A program made the translations under genes and the position numbers. A stretch of DNA of 64,000 nucleotides from CAVPXC01 sp963709505 (GTDB taxonomy: Bacteria > Chloroflexota > Anaerolineae > JAAEKA01), in the NCBI GenBank assembly GCA_963709505.1, contig CAVPXC010000029.1:248001-312000 (forward strand), read 5' to 3'. Positions 46,795 through 56,375 of this stretch are shown here, piece by piece (position 1 is the first letter of the stretch; each line of letters starts with the position of its first letter). The notes beneath the pieces were generated by a model, which was not told where the DNA came from, searched no databases, and was given only the letters and a program-made list of their open reading frames with translations.

Positions 46795-48084
46795 ATGGTG
46801 GAACAGGACAAGAGGCTGTTGATCATTTCCGAGTTAGCCCGGATCTCGGTCACTGAACATGCGACAGAGACCCTACTGCAAAAACTCCTGGCATGTCTCG
46901 TCGAGATGTTTGAGCCCGCCGAAGCCGGAGTCCTGCTTCTCTGCGATCCTTCGGACAAGCGGCTAGCCGTGCACGCTGCACACGGCTATGACCTCACCAA
47001 GTTGGACCAGATCCGAGTAGCCCCGGGCGAAGCAAGGTGTGGCCGGGTATTTCAGACGGGTCAGATCGAACTGTACTCGACCCCGGAGACCATCGCTGCG
47101 GCCACAGCCAACATGACTCCGGCGAATCGCGAGATATTCACCGCCGCGACGGTCGGTCTGAAGGAACCTCAGAGTGCCGTCTGCATACCGCTGATCATCG
47201 GTGAGACAAAGGTGGGCGTCTTGATGCTGGAGAACTTCCGTGACGCCAACAGCTTTGTTCGCGCTGATCTACCCTTTTTGCAGATCGTGACGGACCTTAT
47301 TGCCTTATCGGTCGAAGGTGTCCGCCTGAGAGAGAATTCTCAGTCTGCGCAGGTTCTCAGTGAGGCAAACCGCCTCAAGTCGGAGTTGATCTCGACCCTG
47401 GCCCACGAAATGCGCACTCCGCTGACTTCGATCAAAGGCTACTCTACAGCCCTGCTCATGGAGGAAGTCACTTTCAAGCCTGAGACCCAGCGAGAATTCC
47501 TACAATTCATCGATGAGGAATGTGATGTCCTGCAAACTCTCATCCACGACCTGTTGGAGTCGTCCATCATCGACGCTGGCTTGTTGAGGCTTGAATTCCA
47601 GCCCGTGAAACTGCCGCTGCTGCTGAAGAACGTGATAGACGATATGGCGCGCCGTACCCAGGTACACCACTTCGTTGTTGATTTTCCGGAGCATTTTCCC
47701 ATCCTGGACGCCGATCCCAACCGTATCGTGCAGGTGTTGCGCAACTTGCTGGACAATGCTGTGAAATACTCACCAGAGGGTGGCTTGATCGTTGTGCGGG
47801 GCGAAGTTCGCAAGGATGAGGTCGTCGTCAGCGTAGCGGATCAGGGAGTGGGTCTTACTCCGGAGCACCTGAACCGGTTGTTCGAAAAGTTCTTTCGGGC
47901 CAAGTCGTCCCTCGCTCCCCATGTCGTGGGCTCAGGACTGGGCTTGCCCATCTGCCGCACCATTGTGGAGAGCCACGGGGGGAGCATCTGGGCGGAGAGC
48001 CAGATGGGTGAGGGTACCACGCTTTACTTCACCCTTCCCCTGGGGGGCCTGAGTCAAGAGCTAGCACAGCAAGAGGAGAGGTAG
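46795..48084 (+). CDS. Soluble GAF-domain sensor histidine kinase
   Basis: Intact 429-residue kinase. Residues about 10-175 are a GAF domain (LLACLVEMFEPAEAGVLLLC, then VCIPLIIGETKVGVLMLENF). The H-box is STLAHEMRTPLTSIKGYST. The N box is LRNLLDNAVKYSPEGG, G1 VADQGVGLTPEHLNRLFEKF and G2 VVGSGLGLPICRTIVESHGG. There is no membrane segment, so it senses an intracellular or redox/small-molecule signal (inference). The response regulator follows one base after the stop. The pair precedes the large redox operon by about 0.5 kb but is closed off from it by a terminator. Confidence 0.93.
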   Translation: MVEQDKRLLIISELARISVTEHATETLLQKLLACLVEMFEPAEAGVLLLCDPSDKRLAVHAAHGYDLTKLDQIRVAPGEARCGRVFQTGQIELYSTPETIAAATANMTPANREIFTAATVGLKEPQSAVCIPLIIGETKVGVLMLENFRDANSFVRADLPFLQIVTDLIALSVEGVRLRENSQSAQVLSEANRLKSELISTLAHEMRTPLTSIKGYSTALLMEEVTFKPETQREFLQFIDEECDVLQTLIHDLLESSIIDAGLLRLEFQPVKLPLLLKNVIDDMARRTQVHHFVVDFPEHFPILDADPNRIVQVLRNLLDNAVKYSPEGGLIVVRGEVRKDEVVVSVADQGVGLTPEHLNRLFEKFFRAKSSLAPHVVGSGLGLPICRTIVESHGGSIWAESQMGEGTTLYFTLPLGGLSQELAQQEER

Positions 48085-48085
48085 C

Positions 48086-48790
48086 ATGAGTGAGAAGATC
48101 CTGGTCGTGGACGACGAGCCACGACTGGTGCGACTGGTCAGTGAAGTGCTGATGGCCATGGGCTATCATGTGATCGCCGCTGCCAGCGGCAAGTCCGCCA
48201 TCGAAATGGCGGCCATGGAGCAGCCCGACCTGGTATTGCTTGACGTCATGATGCCTTTGGGACCAGATGGCTACGAGGTATGCCGCCAAATCCGCGAGTT
48301 CTCGACAGTACCGGTGATCATGCTCACCGCCAAGGCGCAAGAGGCAGACATGTTGCACGGCTTTGACGTGGGAGTCGACGATTACCTGACCAAGCCTTTC
48401 AGTGCCAAGGAACTGGTAGCCCGGGTGAAGGCAGTTTTGCGGCGCACCAAACGGCCGGGGGCGATTGGCAGTGCCACAGTGACGTGTGGCGGCATGGAGA
48501 TCGATTTCGCCCGGTGTATCGTCAAAGTGCACGGTGAGCAGGTATCGCTCACCCACACCGAGTACGAGCTGCTGCGCCAATTGGCCCTTAATGCCAACCG
48601 CGTCATGTTGCACCGAGACTTGCTGGCAGAGGTCTGGGGGGCGGAGTATCTGGATGACGTAGACTATCTGCGCGCCTACATCCGCTACTTGCGGCGCAAG
48701 CTGGAAGCGGATCCCTCGAATCCGCAGTATATCCTGACCTCCCCAGGGATCGGCTACATGCTGGCTTGTCCCGACGAAGGCGAGCACTAA
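48086..48790 (+). CDS. OmpR/PhoB-family response regulator
   Basis: 234 residues, intact. Receiver domain: ILVVDDEPRLVRLVSEVLMA, phosphorylation Asp 53 in LVLLDVMMPLG, conserved Thr in VIMLTAKAQEADML and Lys in DDYLTKPFSAKEL. Winged-helix domain: VSLTHTEYELLRQLALNANR, then YLRAYIRYLRRKLEADPSNP and SPGIGYMLACP. GGAGAGG stands before the ATG. Partner of the preceding kinase. A strong terminator follows at 48929. Confidence 0.93.
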   Translation: MSEKILVVDDEPRLVRLVSEVLMAMGYHVIAAASGKSAIEMAAMEQPDLVLLDVMMPLGPDGYEVCRQIREFSTVPVIMLTAKAQEADMLHGFDVGVDDYLTKPFSAKELVARVKAVLRRTKRPGAIGSATVTCGGMEIDFARCIVKVHGEQVSLTHTEYELLRQLALNANRVMLHRDLLAEVWGAEYLDDVDYLRAYIRYLRRKLEADPSNPQYILTSPGIGYMLACPDEGEH

Positions 48791-48821
48791 ACAAGAACTT
48801 GAGCATAATCTCATGAAGAAG

Positions 48822-48875
48822 GTAACCATTCACCCGTCATTCCTGCACACGCAGGAATGACGGGTGAATAGTTAC
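48822..48875. repeat. GTAAC/ACCCGTCATTCCTG palindrome, copy C
   Basis: Arms ATTCACCCGTCATTCCTGC and GCAGGAATGACGGGTGAAT pair perfectly around ACAC, with GTAAC and GTTAC outside. Same family as 17352 and 28318. Confidence 0.85.
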
Positions 48876-48928
48876 TGAAGAGGCTAACAACTTCGCGATA
48901 CTGTTCCGATCCCCCGCAAAATCCCAGG

Positions 48929-48969
48929 ACAGGCGGACTTCACCAAAGGTGAAATCCGCCTGTCTTTTT
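48929..48969 (+). terminator. Rho-independent terminator after the kinase/regulator pair
   Basis: ACAGGCGGACTTCACC (48929-48944) pairs with GGTGAAATCCGCCTGT (48948-48963) and is followed by CTTTTTT. Confidence 0.9.
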
Positions 48970-48992
48970 TGTGTATGTTTTTTAACTGCTCA

Positions 48993-49149
48993 CCCCGGTG
49001 AATGGAATTCACCGTCTGAAGCTGAGACACCTGCGCCTGCGCCGAGCCGCAAGCGAGGTGCAGGTGAGGCCCCTCAGGGCCCGGATCTACCCGTTCCCCA
49101 GTGACTGAGGGCACTTCTCAGTTTCAGCCAGGGGATTTCCAATCCCTGG
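48993..49149. repeat. CCCCGGTGAATGGAAT palindromic element, copy 2
   Basis: It runs from CCCCGGTGAATGGAATTCAC through GAGGCCCCTCAGGGC to TTTCAGCCAGGGGATTTCCA, then ATCCCTGG. Same family as 43573-43692, with a different central insert (ACACCTGCGCCTGCGCCGAG). Confidence 0.7.
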
Positions 49150-49234
49150 CAAAGGTAGCCTGAGCAGTCCCTTTTTTCATGCATTTTTCATAACGTAGGG
49201 CAGGTTTTTCATGAGCTTCCCATAAGCTTTGTGT

Positions 49235-49240
49235 TATGAT
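49235..49240 (+). promoter_or_regulatory. Extended -10 promoter for the redox operon
   Basis: TGTTATGAT gives an extended -10 (TGnTATGAT) about 70 bases before the ATG at 49311. No good -35 box is visible, which is usual for extended -10 promoters. Weak evidence. Confidence 0.4.
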
Positions 49241-49310
49241 GGGCGTGTAGTCGAACTGGGCCAAAGCCCAAAACACAAATCGGTGATAGGACTTCCAAGG
49301 AGGTGCAAGC

Positions 49311-49826
49311 ATGAACGCGGTTTCTGAAGTGAAAAGTCTCACTGGCATGACTGACGCGGTCTTGACCCAGGCGATAGAATACTGCACCCAGAAGGTGCGG
49401 CTTGACAATTCGCAGGCGGTAATAGATCGCCTCAGGGAAGGTGATGGCCAGGTGTGCGAGTACTGCAACTACAGTTTGGCCAAGCAGGTGGCCGCATCCC
49501 TGGGCGCGTTGGATGAAAACGTTACGGCAGCCTACCTCTATGATTATGATGCCCCGACCGAGGGCTTCTGCTTTGAGGAGATGGGGCGAGCGTTGCCGAT
49601 TCATCTAATCGTCTGGGCCAAACGAAAGACAGCCGCCTTGAACGCGGTTGTGGAGACGTGGGACCGTGCTCTGACCCAGCGCTACGCCGAGGTGATCGGC
49701 GGGCATCAGCCAGCGCACCTGCTTGACGTGCAAGTGGTTGACAGCGTCGACGTGGCGAAGCGCATCGGCTACGGCGCAATGCTTTCCTCGCTTCACCATC
49801 CACCTACCGAGGTTTGGAAACGGTAG
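49311..49826 (+). CDS. Hypothetical protein, first gene of the redox operon
   Basis: 171 residues, intact, with a strong AAGGAGG before ATG 49311. The sequence has VCEYCNYSLAKQVAASLGAL (a CxxC pair), FCFEEMGRALPIHLIVWAKR and a Trp-containing helical part (RKTAALNAVVETWDRALTQR). The C-terminus is VDSVDVAKRIGYGAMLSSLH. No membrane segment. I do not recognise the family. It ends 65 bases before nuoE and reads in the same direction, so it may be a subunit or accessory factor; the two Cys could bind metal. Confidence 0.75.
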   Translation: MNAVSEVKSLTGMTDAVLTQAIEYCTQKVRLDNSQAVIDRLREGDGQVCEYCNYSLAKQVAASLGALDENVTAAYLYDYDAPTEGFCFEEMGRALPIHLIVWAKRKTAALNAVVETWDRALTQRYAEVIGGHQPAHLLDVQVVDSVDVAKRIGYGAMLSSLHHPPTEVWKR

Positions 49827-49890
49827 AAAAGTCCGCAGCGTAATCCAGACCCTGGCAATTGGAAACAATTCATCCCAGGAGGATGGTGAC

Positions 49891-50370
49891 GTGATCGACT
49901 TCGAACCAAGGGAACTGGTTGAGGCAATAGGGCAGGACGCGGCAGATGTCTCTCTCATATCCGTACTGGAAGAGATCCAGGCCAAGTATCGCTACCTGCC
50001 CCGCGAGGCTATGATCCTGGTCGGCGAAGGGCTGGGGCTGCCGCTGAGCCAGGTGTACGGTGTGGCCACATTCTACAACGCGTTCAGCCTGCAGCGCCGC
50101 GGGCGGCACGGGGTATGCGTCTGCGTGGGCACGGCCTGTCACGTACGCGGCGCCCAGCCGGTGTTGAACCGGCTGGAGGAGACGCTGCACATCGAGCCTG
50201 GCGAGACCACGCCCGACTGGCAGTATTCGCTGGAGACGGTCAACTGCCTGGGCGCGTGCGCCCTAGGCCCTATCGTCGTCGTCGACGGGAAGTATTCGGG
50301 GCAGATGCACGCCAAGAAAGTGGATGACCTGCTGGCGCACATCGAGCAAGCAGACATGGCGGAGGCATGA
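49891..50370 (+). CDS. nuoE: NuoE/HoxE-like [2Fe-2S] subunit of an NADH-dependent redox complex
   Basis: Thioredoxin-like [2Fe-2S] protein that partners NuoF. The start is a GTG at 49891 with AGGAGG in front. The N-terminal helical region (SLISVLEEIQAKYRYLPREA) is followed by LSQVYGVATFYNAFSLQRRG. The cluster Cys lie in CVCVGTACHVRGAQPVL and VNCLGACALGPIVVVDGKYS. Intact 159 residues. Five bases separate it from the NuoF-GltD gene. There is no membrane arm of complex I in the window, so it belongs to a soluble complex. Confidence 0.9.
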   Translation: MIDFEPRELVEAIGQDAADVSLISVLEEIQAKYRYLPREAMILVGEGLGLPLSQVYGVATFYNAFSLQRRGRHGVCVCVGTACHVRGAQPVLNRLEETLHIEPGETTPDWQYSLETVNCLGACALGPIVVVDGKYSGQMHAKKVDDLLAHIEQADMAEA

Positions 50371-50374
50371 GCCC

Positions 50375-53300
50375 ATGACACAATCCTCAGCAAAGAGGCT
50401 GAGCTCCCCTTCCGACCTGACGGCGCAACGAGAAGCCATCATCGCCAGTCGTGATCCCAATCGCACCTGTATCACGCTCTGCGGGGGCACTGGCTGTCGC
50501 GTCTACGGCAGCGAGAGGGTGCTCGACGCTCTGCGGGCTGAGCTTGGCCGGAACGGCGCCACCGCCGATGTGCGCATGACCGGCTGTCACGGCTTCTGCG
50601 AGCAGGGGCCGCTGCTTGTGGTGCAGCCGCAGGGCATCTTCTACAAGTCCGTCCAACCGGAGGATGTGTACGAAATCGTCTCCAGGACGGCGGCCCGCAA
50701 CGAGATCGTCGACCGCTTGCTCTACACCGATCCCATTACCGGAGAGAAGATCGCCCACGAGCACGATGTTCCCTTCTACGCCAGGCAGACCCGTCACCTG
50801 CTCGACCTCAACGGCCTGATCGACCCCACCAGCATCGAGGATTACATCGCCGCCGGCGGCTACGCGGCGCTGGCCAAGGTGCTGGACAACATGTCGCCCG
50901 AGGCAGTGATCGACGAGGTCACGAAGTCCGGGCTGCGGGGACGCGGCGGCGCCGGCTTTCCCACCGGGATCAAGTGGAAGCTCTGCCGCGCCGCTCCCGG
51001 CGACGTCAAGGTCGTGATCTGCAATGCCGACGAAGGGGATCCGGGCGCTTACATGGACCGCAGCATCGTGGAAGGCAACCCCCACCGGGTGCTGGAGGGC
51101 ATGGTCATCGGCGCCTATGCCATGAACGCGGCGCAAGGGTTCGTCTACATCCGGGCCGAGTATCCGTTGGCGATCCAACACCTCAAAATCGCGCTGGCGC
51201 AGATGCGCGAACACGGCCTGCTGGGCGAGAATATCCTGGGATCAGGCTTCGGCTTTCGACATCCAGATCCGCATTGGCGCCGGGGCCTTCGTCTGCGGCG
51301 AAGAGACGGCGCTGATGGCCTCCATCGAGGGACAGATCGGCGAGCCGCGCCAGCGCCCGCCCTTCCCCGCGCAGCGCGGGCTGTGGGGCCGGCCCACCAA
51401 CATCAACAACGTCAAGAGCTGGGCCAACGTGCCGCTGATCATCGACAAGGGCGCCGATTGGTACGCCAGCATCGGCACCGAGAAGAGCAAGGGCACCGGC
51501 GTCTTCTCGATGGTGGGCAAGATCAACAACACCGGCCTGGTGGAGGTGCCCCTGGGCATCAGCCTGCGGGAGCTGATCTACGAGATCGGCGGCGGCGTAC
51601 CCGGCGGCAAGGCCTTCAAGGCCGCGCAGATCGGCGGGCCGTCGGGCGGCTGCATTCCGGCCGCACACCTGAACACCTCCATCGACTACGAATCGCTGGC
51701 CAGCCTGGGGGCCATCATGGGCTCCGGCGGCCTCGTCGTCGCCGACGAGGACACCTGCATGGTGGACCTGGCCCGCTATTTCATGAGTTTCACCCAGGAG
51801 GAATCGTGCGGCAAGTGCGTGCCCTGCCGGGTGGGCACCAAGGCCATGCTCGCGACGCTGGAGCGCATCTGCGCCGGGCGAGGCAAGCCGGGTGATATCG
51901 AGTACCTGGAAGAGATGGCGCAGGAGGTCAAAGCCTCCTCGTTGTGCGGCCTGGGGCAGACGGCGCCCAACCCGGTCCTGACCACGATCCGCTACTTCCG
52001 CGACGAGTACGAGGCGCACATTCACGAGCAACGCTGTCCGGCCGGGGTGTGCACTGCGCTGGTGCGGGCCAAGTGCACCAACGCCTGCCCGGCCGAGGTG
52101 GACGTGCCCAGCTACGTCGCGCTGGTCGCCCAGGGACGCTACGCCGAGGCGCTGGCGATCCACCGAGAGCGCAACCCCTTCGTCCTGGCCTGTGGCCGCG
52201 TCTGCCCGGCATTCTGCGAGGCCAAGTGCCGCCGCTGCGAGCTGGATCAGCCCGTCGCCATCCGCCAGATCAAGCGCTTCATGGCCGACCACGAGCTCGA
52301 ACGGCCCTGGACGCCGGCGCGTCTGGCCGAACCGAAGGAAGATCGGGTGGCCATCGTCGGCTCCGGGCCGGCCGGCCTGACTGCGGCGCTGCGCCTGGCT
52401 CAGCAGGGCTATCCCGTCACCGTCTTCGAGGCGCTGCCCATTGCCGGCGGCATGATGGCCGTCGGCATCCCCGAATATCGGCTGCCCCGCGAACATCCTC
52501 AACATCGAGATCGAGAATATCAAACGGGCCGGAGTCGAGATCAGGCTGAACACGGCGCTGGGCAAGGACTTCACCCTGGATGACCTGCTTGAGAGCAGAC
52601 GGCTACAAGGCCGTCATCCTGGCCATCGGCGCGCACAAGAGCCGCAAGCTGGGTGTGCCGGGCGAGGAGATGACGGGCGTCTACCACGGCGTCAAGTTCC
52701 TGCGCGACATCGCGCTGGGTCAGGCGCCTGATCTGACCGGCAAACGCGTGGCGGTCGTCGGCGGCGGTGACGTGGCCATCGACGCGGTGCGCTCGGCCTG
52801 GCGGCTGGGCGCCGGCGAGGTGCACCTGGTCTACCGCCGCAGCCGCGGCGACATGCCCGCTCACGCCGTCGAGGTGCAGGGCGCGGAGAAGGAAGGCATT
52901 CAGTTCCACTTCCTGACCACCCCCAGCCGGGTGATCGGCAACGGCCACGTGACTGCGGTCGAACTGATACGCCAGCGATTGGCTGATTTCGACACCGGCG
53001 GCCGCCGTCGTCCGGTATCGATCCCCGGCTCGGAGTTCACGCTGGAGGTGGACGTGCTGATCCCGGCGATTGGCCAGGATCCGGACCTGTCCTGGATGGA
53101 CGGCGACAGCGCCGTCGAGACCAGGCGCAACGGAACCTGCGTGGTCAACGACGGATTGGCTACCAACCGGCCTGGCGTCTTCGCTGCCGGCGACTTCACC
53201 CTGGGGCCGGCCACTGTCATCGAAGCGGTGGCGCAGGGCAACCGCGTCGCCGACACGGTGGCGCACTATCTGCGCACCGGCAGCACCGAGCTGGTGGCGG

Positions 53301-53578
53301 TCAAGCATGGCTACGATTTCGTCGAGCAGACCTTCGATGCGGCGCAGGCTACCGCGGCCGTCCGACCGCAGACGTGGGAGATCCCGGTAAGGGAGCGGCG
53401 CGGCAACTTCGACGAGGTCGAGCTGCTGTTCGACGAGGCGACCATCCAGGCGGAGTGCAAGCGTTGTCTGCGCTGCGACCTGGAATGGCTGGATGTGCTG
53501 GGGTTGGCGCACGCCCCGGTCCCGGACCGGCTGCTGAGCACCGAACGTCCTGTCCCGAGCGAACGGAGGGCCGCATGA
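50375..53578 (+). CDS. NuoF-type NADH-binding flavoprotein fused to a GltD/NfnB-type FAD oxidoreductase, frame broken twice
   Basis: Domains in order: a thioredoxin-like [2Fe-2S] domain (TCITLCGGTGCRVYGSERVL, then MTGCHGFCEQGPLLVV); the NuoF NADH/FMN domain (TKSGLRGRGGAGFPTGIKWK, then NADEGDPGAYMDRSIVEGNP and FVCGEETALMASIEGQIGEP); the NuoF [4Fe-4S] region (EESCGKCVPCRVGTKAML). Next is a GltD unit beginning with two 4Fe-4S motifs (KCTNACPAEVDVPSYVALVA, then CGRVCPAFCEAKCRRC). FAD- and NAD(P)-binding folds follow (VAIVGSGPAGLTAALRLAQQ, VAVVGGGDVAIDAVRSAWRL, PGVFAAGDFTLGPATVIEAV). Frame changes lie near 51255 and 52490-52590. About 1068 residues. It can join NADH oxidation to an Nfn-like flavin site in one chain. 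Confidence 0.88.
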
Positions 53579-54273
53579 TCACGTTGACGATAGACGGCCA
53601 GGAGATTCAGGTCAAGGAAGGCCGCACGATCCTGGAAGCGGCGAGGCAGCACGGCCCGGTGGCCATCCCCACGCTCTGCTACCACGAGGCGCTGGCGCCC
53701 TTTGCCGCCTGCCGCATGTGCCTGGTCGAACTTGAAAATCGCCGCGGTGGACAATTGGTGCCGGCGTGTGCCTATCCATGTGAGGAAGGGCTGATCGTGC
53801 GCACCAACTCGGAGAAGGTGCGCCGCTCGCGGCGCATGACCATCGAGCTGCTGATGGCCTCGGCGGCCCACGTTCCCCTGATCCGGGCCATGGCCGAGGA
53901 TCTGGGCGTCGACGAGCCCCGCGCTACACCACTGAGCCGGACGACTGCATCCTGTGCGGCCTGTGCGTGCGGGCCTGCGACGAGATCGTCGGCGTGCACG
54001 CCATCAGCCTGGTCAACCGCGGCATCGAGAAACGGGTCAGCACACCCTTCCGCATTGCCTCCAATGTCTGCATCGAGTGCGGCACCTGCGTCCTGGTCTG
54101 CCCGACCGGCGCCATCACCCTGGCGGACATCACCGGGACCACGGCGGCCATGCGGCGCATGCTCTGGGAGTCGGAGTCGACGGCGATGGACTGCCGGGTC
54201 TGCGGCGACTACTTACCAGGAGCGGCAGTTTGCCGACATCGCTGTCGTATTGGCGCAGGAGGCAGTGCCATGA
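53575..54273 (+). CDS. NuoG-N-terminal/HoxU-like iron-sulfur subunit, frame broken twice
   Basis: Electron-transfer subunit. A plant-type [2Fe-2S] ferredoxin domain (LTIDGQEIQVKEGRTILEAA, then IPTLCYHEALAPFAACRMCL) is followed by the Cys/His NuoG region. Two 4Fe-4S motifs follow (DCILCGLCVRACDEIVG, and NVCIECGTCVLVCPTGAITL). The ATG overlaps the preceding stop (ATGA), and its own stop overlaps the HdrA start in the same way. Frame changes lie near 53925 and 54215; the corrected end is ERQFADIAVVLAQEAVP. It lacks the molybdopterin-like domain of full NuoG, so it ends at HoxU size, about 232 residues. Confidence 0.85.
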   Translation: MITLTIDGQEIQVKEGRTILEAARQHGPVAIPTLCYHEALAPFAACRMCLVELENRRGGQLVPACAYPCEEGLIVRTNSEKVRRSRRMTIELLMASAAHVPLIRAMAEDLGVDEPRATPLSRTTASCAACACGPATRSSACTPSAWSTAASRNGSAHPSALPPMSASSAAPASWSARPAPSPWRTSPGPRRPCGACSGSRSRRRWTAGSAATTYQERQFADIAVVLAQEAVP

Positions 54274-56375
54274 GCGACTCCGAGGCTAGGCGTTTTCATC
54301 TGCGACTGCGGCGACCAGATAGCCTCTACCTGGATACGGCCTGCCTGGGGCAGGGCGCACAAGAGCTGCCGGGCGTAGCCTTCACCCAGCGGCTGAGCTA
54401 CTCCTGCTCGCCGGATGGCGTGGAGGCCATCGCTCGGCCAGCCAACAAGCAGGCCTCGACTGGTGTGCTGGTGGCCGGCTGCACCCCGCGCCTGATGGCG
54501 AAGCACTTCCAGGCGGCTTGCCAGCAGGCCGGCCGGGACAGCGACCTGGTCGAGATGGTGGACATCCGCGAGGGCTGCGCTTGGGTGCATCAGGACGAGC
54601 CCGCATCTGGCCACAGCCAAGGCGCTGGACGTGATCCGCATGGGCGTGGCCCGCAGCGCGCTGCGCCAGCCGCACCAGCCGGTCAGCGCCGAGGTGGCGT
54701 CCGGCGTGCTGGTCATTGGCGGCGGCGTGGCCGGCATGACGGCCGCGCTGACGCTGGCCAACGCCGGCCAGCCGGTCACGCTGGTCGAGCGGGAGGCGGC
54801 GCTGGGCGGCATGCTGGCCGAAGTGCACACACGTCCGCCCGACCGGCGCAACGCAATGGCCTGGCCAGCTGATCGAGGCGGTGGCCGGCCACCCCGAGAT
54901 CGAGGTGCTGCTGCACAGCCAGGTGACGGATGTCTCCGGCACAGTTGGGCGCTACACGGTCAGCCTTACCCACTCCGGGCGCTGCACGGCAGCGGCAAGT
55001 TTCGACGTCGGCGCCATCGTCGTCGCCACCGGCGCGCAGGCTGTTGCAGCCGTGGGGCCAACTATCCGCTACGACGGCAAGCGATGTGGTGACCCAACAG
55101 CGAGTTCGAGCGCGAGCTGCGCGATGCAGCGCCGCCCTGCCAGCGTCGTCATGATCCTCTGCGCCGGGCAGCGCAACGAGGCTGTGCCCTACTGTTCCGG
55201 CGTGTGCTGCCTGGGCGCGCTGCAGCAGGCGCTGGCGGTCAAGGCAGCTAACCCGCAGGCCCGCATCACCGTCCTCTTCCGTGACCTCAATCTGCAAGGC
55301 GACAAAAGCGGCGAGAAGACATTGCTTGAGGCGCGGCGGGCCGGCGTGCAGTTCATCCGCTACACGCCGTCGTCGCCTCCGCAGGTGACCGACGATGGCG
55401 TCGATGTCTGCGATGCGCTGACTGGCCGATCCTGCCACGTGCCTTGCGAGCGGGTCGTGCTGGCCACACCGCTGGTTCCGCAGCCTGACGCCAGCGTCCT
55501 GGCCCATCTGCTGGGCATCGCACAGGACGAGCATGGCTTCTTCCCCGAGGTGCGCTACCGGCTGCGGCCCGAAGAGCTACGCCGAGCGGGGCATCTACGT
55601 ATGCGGCGCGGCCCATCATCCCGGTTGACCGGCCGAGGCTGAGTTGGAGGCCATCAGCGCGGCGTTCAAGGCGCTGCGCCACCTGCGGGCCGGCCAGGTC
55701 ACCAACGCAGCGCCGGTTGCCAAGGTCGACGCGGCGCTGTGCACGGGTTGCGCCAACTGCGTGGAACCCTGCCCCTTCGACGCCATCGCCATGCACCAAC
55801 GATCCGAGGCGGTGGATCTGGCGCAGATCGATCCTCTGCTGTGCACCGGTTGCGGCAACTGCGTTGTCGTCTGCCCGGTCAAGGCCATCAGCCAGCCGGT
55901 CGACAACGATGCGCAGGTGCTGGCCCAGATCGAGGCAGCGCTGGCGACCACGAATGGGGCCACGAAGGGCAAAGCGACCAATGGGTCAGGTCCCACCCAG
56001 CTGCGCATCCTGGTCTTTGGCTGTGAGTGGAGCAGCCACGCTGCCGCCGAGCTGGCCGGCGCCAACCGGTTGAGCTATCCGGTGGAAACGCGCCTCATCC
56101 GAGTGCGCTGCTCAGCCCGCTTCGATCCGATTCATATTCTGTGGGCCTTATTCAACGGCGCCGATGGTGTTTTTCTGGGCGCTTGTGCGCCGGGTGACTG
56201 CCATTACATCGACGGCAACCGGTACGCTCAGGAACGTTACACCATGTTGCGCGGCCTGCTGGCCAAAAGCGGCTTCGACCCCCGTCGCCTGCGTCTGGAA
56301 TGGATCGTCCCGGACGATCCGCACGATTTCGTGTCGAAGGTTTCCAGCTTCACGGATCTGGTGAGGAAGCTGTGA
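54270..56375 (+). CDS. HdrA-like flavoprotein fused to MvhD-like [2Fe-2S] subunit, frame broken several times
   Basis: HdrA is the FAD subunit used for flavin-based electron bifurcation in heterodisulfide-reductase systems. The HdrA N-terminus is GVLVAGCTPRLMAKHFQAAC, then EMVDIREGCAWVHQDEP. The FAD site is GVLVIGGGVAGMTAALTLAN. Further HdrA motifs are PYCSGVCCLGALQQALAVKA and ARITVLFRDLNLQGDKSGEK. Two ferredoxin clusters follow (LCTGCANCVEPCPFDAIAMH and LCTGCGNCVVVCPVKAISQP). From about residue 570 an MvhD domain begins (RILVFGCEWSSHAAAELAGA, then GADGVFLGACAPGDCHYIDG). Frame changes occur near 54600, 54850, 55095 and 55590. HdrB and HdrC are absent from the window. Confidence 0.85.

Noticed and set aside
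49891..54273. Bidirectional [NiFe] hydrogenase (HoxEFUYH)
   Set aside because: HoxE/F/U-like subunits are present but no HoxY/HoxH, no NiFe ligands and no [FeFe] H-cluster motifs are found in the window.
49891..54273. Part of respiratory complex I
   Set aside because: No membrane subunits (NuoA, H, J-N) follow, and NuoF is fused to GltD.
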